This document shows positions 45,181 through 57,000 of a DNA stretch of 64,000 bases, piece by piece. The notes beneath the pieces were generated by a model. That model was not told where the DNA came from. It ran no database searches and worked only from the letters and a program-made list of their open reading frames with translations. Position 1 is the first letter of the stretch; the number at the start of each line of letters is the position of its first letter. Origin of the DNA: Nereocystis luetkeana (taxonomy: Eukaryota > Sar > Phaeophyceae > Laminariales > Laminariaceae); contig JARUPZ010000002.1 of assembly GCA_031213475.1 (NCBI GenBank), positions 5,713,049 through 5,777,048 of the forward strand, given 5' to 3'. Both the position numbers and the translations under genes were made by a program.

Positions 45181-47640
45181 TGCCGCGGCACTCTGTGTCT
45201 GGCAGTGTGATGTCCATTCGCGAATACTTGGTGTTTTGCGCAGCCTTTTTCCTCTTTTTGGGACTTCAGAGGGGGGAAAAGTTGACATCCAATGGCAATT
45301 GCAGCATCAGCCGCCCGAAGCAGGCTATTCAATCGAGTACACTGCTGGCTTGTCTCGTCAAGCGTTCTGCTGCAGTAAATAAAATTCAAGGAAGGACTTG
45401 TACCCCACGCGTATACCAGGTATACCGCAACGTTCTACTCGTTTTGTTGCGTGCTAACATCACTTGGGCGGTTAAGGGTGAATCTTAACGAGGAGTGTTT
45501 CTCTTTTTTTTTTAGTATTCTCCCGATATTTCGGTGTTTTCCTATAGGAAAAAAACGAGAAATGCCGAAATTCGGGAAAATACTGAAATAAACCTCAAAA
45601 ACAGTCGACCCTATTAAGACGACCACACTTACTTAACGTTGTTTTGGTCGCCTAACCTACGGTAAGTAGATCCCAAAGGAGTTACCAAAATGTTGCAATC
45701 TTTGCCGGCTCCTGTGGCGAACGATATTACGAATGCATCAACGAGCGACAGCAACCATGGGTGCTCCCATCAGACGCGTGAACGACCGCCTCGCTATCTC
45801 AGCATGTATCGCGGGGCGGCGCGCATTGTCTGTCCTCCTTACATACCCAGCTTCATGTATGTACTGACGTACAGCTATCTCTACACACCGTATATGATAA
45901 GACAGGCCGTCTCTCGCCCGCGCTGGTGGACATTACTGTGTTTCGTGAGTGTTGCTATCTGCGTGCGCTGGTTGAAGGTGGAAGGCGTAACCAAAAAAGA
46001 AGGAAAAAAACAAGGGAAAAAATGTTTCGTCGGACGATGCGAATCTCCGGCTCCACCCAGCTCAAAAGAAGGCGTGCAATGGGCTTCCAGCGCCGAAGGA
46101 ACAAAAGGCTGAACCAATCAGTCAAAGCCATATTGATGGTCGGCCTTGAAGTCGTTTCCTCTTCCTCCGCTCTGAGTTCTGCCTTCCCCTCCTTTGGTCT
46201 ACCTTGTAGTGGCTGTTGTCAGTAAACACCCCTTCGTAGTGTTTGGGTCTTAGTACGAGGTGTGGGGGAATCTATAGCCTCATTTCTTTTGTTTCGAATA
46301 GCCGCATCTTCGAACACCTTTTTTTCCTGGTCGTTTGGGATGAACTTTTTCATCATCTTTCGACCATCTTGTGGTCTGCATGTACGACTATTCAGGGTGG
46401 GCTAATGTGATATGAGTGGAGTACTCATGGGATATAGATATACCTGGTAGGTAATATAGTCTGCAGTTTCGTAGCCTCAGGAATGCGAGAATGATTCAAA
46501 GAATGGATTAACCAGGCGGACAACATTCCACTAGTTGAGAGTAGTAGCGTAATTTCAGGAATGAATGTTCTCTAGGGTGGATAGCCCGTTAGACGATAGT
46601 AATGTTCCTTAACGCAGATAGGACCAGAAAGTGAGAAGTTCTTATATGAGCAGAAGAAGAACGATCGGTAGCCATAGGAAAGTTCTTTAGGAGTACATTT
46701 AATATTAGATCAGAGGAATTTAGGAGAGCTGTGACGTGGGGTGGGACGAGTATTATATCTGAGCGTCGGAGCCCCACCCCCCCTACCTCTCACTTCTCTA
46801 CCAGAGCACCTTCTCAGCTCTATTATTAGTCATCAATAAAGGAGATCTATATCAGAAGAAGTGAAGCACTGCTTCCCAGCTGCCAGATACACCTGCGTCC
46901 GATACCCTTACCCTTACCTCGGTCACCTCTTCACAGTAGCTCCTTTTCGTGCGAGTATAGACATGCGTACACACGAAAAACTCGGGCTCGAACGTGTGGT
47001 AGCGGGGGGAGGAGCACGAGAAACCATCCCTGAGGCGCTCACTGACGGCAGCAACAACAACAGCAAAATTGAATGCCGAAGGCTCTCCCCCACCAACCCC
47101 AAGCCGAGGGGAAAGTTGAGCAACACTATATGGTGGGGGTGGTGGTGGTGGTGTTTGCTGGCTCCTTCATCAGGATGGCATGCTCTCTACTACTGCTGCT
47201 GCTGTATCTTGCCCTCAGTTAGTGTAGCCGTGCCTGTTGGTCATCATCTGCAAATCAGTACGTAAGCCGCCACCAGGTCGCAGTCAGGATCACCATGCAG
47301 CGGTGCTCCTCGCTGGCATAGACCAGCTATCATACCGTACATAAACACGCTCATTGCACTGCATTTTTTACTGGCTTGGAGGATGGAGATAGATGCGCAC
47401 GCAGCAGTTCAACAAAACTCGGGTGTGCCGACCATAATAATATGCTCGGCAACGACGGGGGCAGAACTCTCTACTCTATTAATAGTAGACAGATACTATA
47501 AGGATAAGTGAATTGAGGGTAGTGTTATTCCTGCCTCGAGGAGTTCAATCATCTCTCCAGACCACGCTGCTTGGTACCCTGTTCTAATGTTAAGATACAA
47601 AAGGATGACAGCATGACCCGATGATCTCTGGCAGGTAGGT
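45181..47640 (+). repeat. Continuation of the duplicated DUF3172 3' flank, diverged and expanded
   Basis: Blocks match 17210-18260 in the same order: ATCTCCGGCTCCACCCAGCTC at about 46040 (17275 and 17480), GGCTTCCAGCG with GAACAAAAGGCTGAACC (17525-17565), TCAGGATGGCATGCTCT at 47170 (17873), ATCTGCAAATCAGTA at 47245 (17934), then CTCCTCGC-GGCA (17980) and GATGACAGCATG (18230). About 1.4 kb of extra sequence is interspersed. No intact gene is present. Confidence 0.72.
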
Positions 47641-48021
47641 ACCTGGTATCTTTTTTCAGTATAAAATATCCCTCTCTGGTACTGGTACTGTACTACACTA
47701 ATAATAATACCTAGTAAATAAACGGATCTTTCAATTCTTCTTTCGGTTACTGTTTTTACAGCACTATACATGGTATAATATTAATAGTAGTAGTAATAGT
47801 ATTAATAGTACCAAGCAAGTATCAAGTACCTGGTACGGTACGAGTAGCAGCAATACATCAGTATCATCACCTGCAACGTGAAATCGGAAATGACATTGCT
47901 GTGTTGGTCGAACTTTGAGATCCACCTGGCTACAGCATAATAATAACGATCCAAGCCGTACTATATAAACAGTCTTCAGGCGGGTCCTGAACACACATCA
48001 TACAGCAGTACAGCACCTGGT

Positions 48022-51000
48022 ATGAAGGGTTCAGGACACACAGGAGGCAGCAATGGTCTCCTCCACCGAGAGCTTCCCAAGCCTTCAAAGGAGCTCGTCG
48101 GAGTCAAGACTCACGACGAACTCCTCAGGCTTTTGCTGGTGAGGCGTCAAAAAAAGTTTTTGTATAATCCTGCGATCTTTTTTTGTACGACACCGCGTTC
48201 TTTGATGTATCCTGGCAAGCACACATACAACTGTCAGTATACCAACGTAACAAATCTTGGCCGGTCGAGAGTCTCACCGAAGAGTACGTCAGGTATCCTC
48301 TGCTGTTGGATCCAGTTGCCGTTCGCGGCTGTGGTTTTGCGGTTGGAAAGCGACCCCCCCCCAAACTTCACGCACACGTAAAACACCGCTGCGGCACTGA
48401 CTGCTGCTAGCAGCTGCTAGCTGACCTGTACGAGCGGCCGTGTTTTACTCGAAGCGATGCTTATGAGCGTATGTATGCACTGCCCATTTTAATGGCATTA
48501 TACGTAGGCTCTGCTGCAATCGGACGGAAGAGGGCCTGTGGGGCATACATACACCATGCATCATACACAGCAGTAATAGTAGTAGCACGATACGCGGTTG
48601 AGTTGTGTGCAGCACTGAGGACCAACCGTGCAATCTACACTGCACTGCTGTAGATGGCGACACTGCTGCTGGAGCTAGTGTTTCTTCCGCCGTGTTATTC
48701 ATAGAATCGCCCACTCAATAATACTGATGTTGTTCTATTAATAGTACTCCGTATCATGTACCAGGTATGTCATGATTACATCATACGACGACAAGATCGT
48801 AAATAACATTTTCAGGCATTATTTGTGCTCCAATCTCGAACACAGAGTTGTACCACAGGGGCAACAGCAGTACGTACATTACTAACTGTAATTTGAACGG
48901 AAACAATAGGAACGCTTGGTCTCCATATCGCTATACTTATGTCTACAGTAGTAGAGTGTAGAGTGGTATGATATCAAGGTGCGGATTGTGATGTCTTCGC
49001 TATTCCACACAAACATACCGTACACAGGAGTACTTGTACTCGTATAGGTATACCAAAATACCAGGTACTACAAGTAAGTACTCATCAAATTATCTCTACG
49101 TACGAGTACCTAAATTAAATAACTATCGTCGGCCGCATACTGCTGATGTATGTATGCGTCGTACATACATATCCATGGGGGAACTGGAATGCGATGGGGA
49201 GTCAGGCGCGTCAGCAGGAGGTGGTAAGTGGGGCGGGGACGGACCCGGCGGCCGATCTGGGGCGGCAAGAAGAAGAAGGGTCGCTCAGCCCAAAGAGCTC
49301 GTATCAAAAGAACAAAGTCGCGCGGGAGCAGCTATCCTTGCAACTTCTCATGCATCTCAACGGCCAGCAGATGGCTAGCATCAAGGTGAGGAAAAAGCCG
49401 ACAGTACGTAGCCGCTTGCTGCCCCGTACGCATCACTTGTGGCTTCGCAGCTTTCCCGAACCCGGATCGTTAAAACATACCTACCTGGTATTTTATTTTA
49501 TTTTATTTTTTAATCGTCACTTTTCCTTTCCAGCCTAACTCGTATTATAGTAGGAGGTTTTCCCCTCAGCGGCCTTCTTCTGGACAAGCCGTGGTCACAG
49601 GTGTCGTCCATTCTCCTCCCCGGCACGTGCCTTTATTTTTTGTCGCGCATAGGGCTCAGCACTCCCACTGCCCGTTGATGTTCATGGAATATAGCTAGCT
49701 CACGCTCTCGCGCTTTCCGCTTAATCAATACCAGGTATTTTTTCCGCTTCCTTATCATTATTTTTTGCAAGGAAAAGTTCCTGCAAGCATGCACTCGGTG
49801 GGACTTGAACCCACGAAATTGATCTTGATAGGCACGCGGACCACCTACCAAGCCACCGGGGATGGTATGCTATGATATATACTCCGTATAATGCATGCCA
49901 GTGTATTATCCAAATAGCAGCTAAACTAGTCACGTTTACGTATCGTACATCATACGTACGACCCATCTAAGTAAATTTGTTTTTTTCACGCATTTAGATT
50001 TTTCAGAAACTGATCGAAGTACCCCCAGGTTCCATGAAATAAACAGGGCTGTTCGCGGGTCAGGCAATATTCACATAATAACACAGATCGGGTCGGGTCG
50101 CTTCGGGTCACGAGGTTTTCAAATATCGCGGGTCGGGTCAGGCCGGGTAAATACTTTTTCTAATCTCACGGGTCGGGTTGGGTCGGGTCAACTTTTTTTC
50201 TAATCTCACGGGTCGGGTCGGGTCAACAGAAGGTGGTGAAAAACCAACGGGTCGGGTCAGGTCATGAGGAACGCTCGCGGGTCGGGCCAACATGACCCGC
50301 GAGTTTTGATCTGCTGACACGCGGGTCGGACCCGCGGATCCGGCCCGCGGATCCAACACTTCAAAACCATTCCACTCTCTGCCCAACGACTTCTCTCGTA
50401 CCAACACTGAATAGTGCTCCGTCAAAATCAAAGCCTTAAGACACGGCTTAAGGTATGTTAGCATGTCGGCATCCATCCATACCCACTGTAGCCAAGCCAT
50501 ATATATCACTGCTTGTGGGGTACAAAAATGACGATAAAATTGTTTTTCGAAGCGTCGACCCACCGGCCAGATCCGCCGGTCGAACCCGTGCGTCGAGAGA
50601 AGTGATGTCGCGTGTTAAGGGGTGACCCGACCCTCGACAGACCCGTATCTCACGGGTCAATCGGAATCTGGCGGGTCGGATCGGGCCGGGTCGGGTCAGG
50701 AGGTGTTCAAAACCTCACGGGTCAGATCGGGTTGAGGCAAGAAGATTTCAAATCCCGCGGGTCGGGCCGGGTCGGGTCAGGAGGTTTCCAAATATCACGG
50801 GTCGGGTCGGGTCGGGTCTGATGAGGTCAGGTGAGGAGGCTTCCAAAATCTGGCGGGTCGGGTCGGGTCAGCTGACCCGACCCGATCTGATCTGACCCGC
50901 GAGGTTCGACCTGAGCCGCGAACAGCCCTGGAAATATACCGTCAAAACGCCGTGTTCCAGGCGGATCAGATCCACGAAAATATCTTGTTTATTCCTTGTG

Positions 51001-54000
51001 AATATAATATATCAAAGTATTTGGATATGTTTTATGTGGTTGAATGAGAGTCGTCTCTCTATTTTTGCAATAATTTGAATAAATCTCAGCCAGGACATTA
51101 CATGGACACATGGCACATATCATTGTTGTGTTATTGCGTGTTTGTCACTGCAGCCATTGTTGTGGAGGACACGTCGATTCACAATGATTCCGAGGGGTTT
51201 TAACTATTAATTTCACAGCGAAATTGGTTGGGCAGACACAAGCAACGGATTCGAGGGACTTGGCCGGTGGGGCTCATGCTACTACTTGTTTTGTCTAAGA
51301 ATGTACCTGGTAAGTTGCGCGAGAAATTGAGCGCCAAAGATATCGCGGAAAAAGCTTGTTTTTTTTTCATCTTGTCCTTCGAAGACTAAGTACTTTTAAA
51401 AAAACATCTGCAGGCCATCTTGTTGGTCTCATTGCAGGGAGTTCACAATCCATGCTTTAGGTGGTTTCTCCTACTTGGCTTCGTTCGCTCAAAGTCACTC
51501 GTTGAGAAAAAAAGAACAGAACGGCTGGAAAAATTAAAACGATACTGGCCTAAGCATGATCACACTGGGTTGGGTTTGTTGTGTTGTTGTTGTTGTTGTT
51601 GTTCTCACATTAACTCTCTGACGAAGGAGTCCGTGGTCACACAAAGGTGCTGGAGCCCTAGGAAGATCCGAAAAAAAAAAATCGAAAATTCGGCTGCCTC
51701 AAAATACACGAGACGAAGAAAGCGCACACGAGCTAAAACCAATGTGCAAACTGAACTAACATGGCCGCGGGTATATCCTCTCAACTATAACATAGAGTAC
51801 CCCCGTTCCCACCACTAACCAACTCGATGCTGTCTGAAGTGCTGCCTGCACCGTACGAAACGCACGGTAGTCGTGAAAACGAAAGAGGAACACACCTGCC
51901 TGCTATCTGGAGTGCTGTCAGAGTGAAGACTCGCGGACATGCAGTGAAAAAAGGAGCAATCGAACCTTACTACCACACGAATATCAGCGATCGCCATCTC
52001 TTCTTGGACTGTCTGACACAAAAAGGTGCAACACAATTATGATACCACGTCCCTGATAATTGCGTAGGTTATTCCCCATGGAGGGTATACAACTCGTTAA
52101 ACTACAAAGACAAGTGACGACGTTAATAACAAGTACCGGTAGATACTATTCTGCCTCGTGAAAAACAATACCAGGAAAAAACAAACTATGACTGCTTCTC
52201 TCGTGATGATAGTGTGCGCGCAGATCATGGGTCTCCGTGCACCGTCTTCCTGCCGCTCTTCATGGCCGCCTCATCGCCTTGGCCCAATCCACCCGCTCCT
52301 TTGTGCGTGCACTCGTTGCCATTCCCTTCCAGTCGATTCCCTTCCTCCGTCATCCTGAAAAACAAAATGCTCCTCGCACTTGCGGTTCTGATCTGAAAAT
52401 AAAAATTCTGGCGCAGGGGGAGGTCAATCCGTCTCTTCCCCGCACGTCGACGCTCAGTCTCCCTCCCCCCTCGTCGTCGAATCCAGCCTCCTACCGGCGC
52501 AATAGACTGTGCCGTAGTGTGGCCTGTGGTGGCGCCTGCCTCCGCACACGGACACCCCGATTGAGCATTGCTGCTCTGCCGCAGCTGCCTAAAAAAGACG
52601 CGCGAATCGTAGGTCTCCGTGCCTGACGCACCACGTACGACCCAACTCTACTGCCGCCTGAGCCTCGCGGCCACAGGCAGCAGCAAGAAGGTATCACTCC
52701 TTGAGGGTGAGTCCGGCCTTACACCCGCCAGAAAGATCTACCCCACTCGTTATTAGCCTGATAGGGCATGCCTCGCAGCATTCCTTGCCGAGGCAGCGAG
52801 GGGAACGTATATGGAGGTGTGACATTATATCATCGATTTCCATTTTCTCGGTGGATTTCGGTTCACCTCCCCCATGCGGTTACGGCAAACCTTGTTTCAG
52901 CTGTTTGCTACTGGTACAGCGTAACTCTAAAAAACGACCGAGAAAAACGGGTAACGAGTAGAATAAAAAATTGATCAGAAGGAGACTGAATAACGAATTG
53001 AAGCACAGCAGTCCACCATGGATGGGCCCTCGAGCAAGAAACAAGTCAGCACTGTATACCTATAGGAAACTAGCGTTCGCTTTTGTTGGGACGCTACGCA
53101 CAGTTAAAATAAGGATTGGACAAAAAAACAGACTTGTAAGCTTATACCCAAGGTCGATGTCACAATAGCAAGCTTACAAATTATGAGTTCAGTTGTTGTT
53201 GTTGTTTTCGATGGCATCCCCTATCTCACAGCTGATGTTTTTTCTTTTTAACAAGGCTCAGCCTTACTCAGAGCACGTACGTGAGTGTTTCTGGTTGACA
53301 GGGCCCACTGTACCACTGCTGCTGCCATAAATGGTCGATATATATTGCACTGGTATATAAAATACGTATGTATGTCCAGTATTGTACATGAAAAATCCTT
53401 CGCCGACTCACGGACATTGACTCCTTCCGCCCACATCAGGTACAGACAATGCCGGTAAAATATACCGATATTAGTCTGTGGTCATGTCATTAAGAACATA
53501 CCCAGGCAAACGTCTACACCACTCGTAAATTTGCATGCCCCTTTCACACTGGTATCCAAGCGTGTTACCGTTCATTTTCTTTTACCAGGTATGCAGTACA
53601 TCAATACCCTCCCTGGCTATACATACACGCATTGGACAAAACAGGCCGAATTCCACGCTCACGACGACGAGGTAGACCTCGAAGACTTCTGCGCGATCAT
53701 GGAGCGACACAAACCGGAAAACCTCATCGTCGACAGGAGCGGGGGGGGCGCGAGCGGTGGTAGTGAAAACAGCGACGCGAAAGGTGATAGCGGTAGTGCC
53801 AGGTGGGGAGATGAGAGCGGGGTGACTGATGGTGGCAGTGGCGGAGGTGGGGGGGCTGGGGATGGCAAGGTCGTTGTCAGTCGTCAGGAGGTCATCTCCA
53901 ATCTCGTCGAGCTCTTCAAGGAGGTGCGATACTCTAAACGGAAGTTGCAGTTGCAAACGCGGGTGCTACAGGAGCCAAGGTATTATGTGTAGGTCGATTT

Positions 54001-57000
54001 AGCCCCAGAAGCCTAGCGAAAACGTCGTAGGGGTGCGTGAGCGGCACGTCCTGACAATAATCAGCACGTCGGCGGGCGGTACGGGTCAACGAGTTTTCCC
54101 CACAAACAATTTCTCACGTGGGTTTGTCAGTGAATTACTCCTGTTCGTTGTCCAGCTTTGATTCGGGGTATATTGTAAGGTGCCAGGTGTGTATTCTGGT
54201 ATGTGTCGTCCTGGTTACTTGTTCATCCTACCGTATCTGGAAAACGAAGTTGATGTGTGTAACTCGATAAAACATGGATGCACGTGGCAACGTTGGACTT
54301 CTATAGGTTGACATCAACGGTGACGGCATGATGGAGTGGGACGAATTCACGCGCTTTGTGGTCGTCAAGGCACAGCTGCACCACGCGCAGATGAGCATCG
54401 ACCAGCTCGCGGAGTACCGCCAGGGACTTAAGCAGGTGATCCCACGACGCGGCTCGATACTTTCGCGTGAGCGCAGAAATAACTACCGTGAAACCACGGA
54501 ACACTCCCGGATCCTCTCACGGTCGGCCGATCTCTACGAGTATCCACTACGTGCGGGATTTGGGCGAGCTCTCACAGAACAGAGTATGACGACACGTTGA
54601 AAAATTATTGCGGCCGTGCGTTGGAGTCTGTAGCTCGAGAGCAGGCTCCATATAGTTTTTCGTATAGCCGGTAGAAAGGGACGAGCGCGTTGCATGCCGC
54701 TGCCAATGTTGTAAAGCGCTCACCAAATGTACGGATTTCAACACACAGGTGGAAGTGGCCAGTTACAATCGCAGCTGCGGAGCGGTCGAGCAGCTCTGCT
54801 ACATCCCGGGCTCTCACCAAGTGGCTGCAATACAGGTCTGCTGGGTCGTTTTGTCAATCTAGCAGGTTGTCAAATCGTCCACGTCTACGTTCTTCTACGA
54901 CCCTCCGACCTGTGTCACTCCTTTGAAACCCTTTCAGTACGGCGAACATGAATCCAATCTTATTCCAGGTAGTTTGTCCCCAAAAACGGTGGTGCAGTTG
55001 TAGAAGAACCAAGGGCCACTTTCTCATTCCGTCTCTCATGGTGCGACTGCAGAGTGCACAACGCACAACAAAACCTCTACCGAAAAACGGATACAGCGCG
55101 CCACCAACTTTTCTTTTGTCCCATTATTTTCATGAGAGGTATGACAACTAATGTACATCGCGTACCAATTGAGCGCGGCCCTGCTGGGAGTGGTGTGCTT
55201 TCGGCCGCTTTTCTATGAGTCATACGACCCACTCCAGTGGGGCTGAATGCCGCAGTCGTGTACCGGCATAGTCTAATACCTGCCCAACTTTTGGATTTCT
55301 TCTCGTACTAACTGAATTCCGTCAACAGGAGCATAACCCGATCGTTAATCTCTACAACTCCCACACGTGGACGAGGGTGGCGCAGCTCAAGCACAACGCG
55401 GTGAGTCGCACGGGGAAAATTGCCAGGTCGACGTCATATAGCGATTAACGACTACTACAAGGTTTCGAGCAGGCACTGGAGATAATGGTGATTATTACCA
55501 CACCCGAATTAACTGACCATACACATCCCGCCCCTTAATAAAGACCAGTATCTCACACTCGGTGCCATGTTCAAGGTGGTTATCACTTGCCCGAGCGATG
55601 ACGTCACCCTACGTCCGAAATCGAAACATGAAGGTGCTTGCTAAGTACCATGTCTGAGCTCAAGTCGTGGTCAAGCTCCATGACCAACCGTATAGGCACC
55701 AAACATACACGTGTGCACCCGCACGAAACCTGTCGACACCTATTCGCGGCTCAATTTGGTGTGTATTCGTCACATACCCACCCAGCGTGATACAGTCGAC
55801 CAAACAAACCAAGCTACCACCGCATACGCATACGTACAGCATACCTACAGTACCTGTATGCACCAAGGTCCGTGTAGCACATACCATCGGAATAACCTAC
55901 CGTTCCCTTGGCGTTTTTGGTTGCGGGATGTCGAGGCAAGTAGGCCCATTGCCATGACATAATGTCACGATCAGGCATCTCCTCACCACCGTACCCCCCG
56001 CGGCGCATTCAAGGCTCCTGTGCATACCTCTACCGTCGGATTTTGCACAGTAGGTTGCTTCCATCTCAAATCCATCGCTCTCTCGCCCACGATAGACGCC
56101 TTAAGTTCGTCGCGCAAGCTATGGCTGTACAATGAAAATACCTTTTCCTGGTAGATACAAACGCTAAAGCTAACGCAGCACGTGACCGGTGGGGGGTTGT
56201 ACGAGACTTCACCCTTGTAGAGGCCTTTTTGGGTAACACCAGGTGCATTTCGCGAGTCGACATGCTTATCCGATAGGGCATCGTGTTCTCAAAAGTTTGA
56301 TTGCGACATATCAAGAACAACAGAACATCAACGGAAACCATCCTCCGTAATACGTTCACAATGACAGCAATGACAACAGCTCAACAGCCACTGCCCAACC
56401 CCAAACGCGAAGGTCCCACTGGCAATGGCTTACTGCGGGAACCACCACACCCTGGTGACCGCCTCGGCCGACATGACGCTACTACAGTGGCATCTCGACG
56501 ACATCCCCGCTATCAAGCACTTCACTCTCAAGAGCAGATGGCCCACTAAGCACGCAGCGATGTCCATGTGCTGGTCAAGCTCGCACCGTCTGCTATACTC
56601 AGGCACCACTGCCGGAACAATACAAGGTTAGTTCTTCTATCAAAGTTGAGGTTAGCCCTTTTATGGTCGGCTGGTAACAACAGCGGAGAAGGGTAAGGGC
56701 CACTTGCTGGATGTGTTCTCGCGGTTTACCCGATTCTTAACAACAATGTTCATCTGTTCCCTAGTAGGACTACTTTAAGATACCTGAGCTACCTTGTAGA
56801 TAGCACGACGGGGGCGTGGTGGGGGTGCACTCATGATGCGAGGCAAATGCGCTGCAGACCACGATTTGGGCCTCTAAATGTTGAAAACGCTGGGGTAACA
56901 GGAACCGTTGCTGTACCGCATGTGCTTCAAATCAGCGTCTGGAAGCAAAACCAAGAGACGGCGCCACAGATGGGGTATAGATGTCGTCTCGAAAGGCATG

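Noticed and set aside
45690-46225. Possible further exon(s) of the filamin/PA14 gene or of the EF-hand/WD40 gene
   Set aside because: Open frames with a good GTGAGT site at about 45945, but phases do not match either gene, and part of the stretch belongs to the duplicated DUF3172 3' flank.
46486-46860. Stretch resembling a solitary LTR (AATAAAGG near its right end, short TG-like start)
   Set aside because: No matching second repeat, no clear target duplication and no internal domain nearby; too weak to name as an LTR fossil.
49793-49862. Functional tRNA gene on the minus strand
   Set aside because: Acceptor and anticodon stems do not pair, so only a tRNA-like relic or SINE head is supported.
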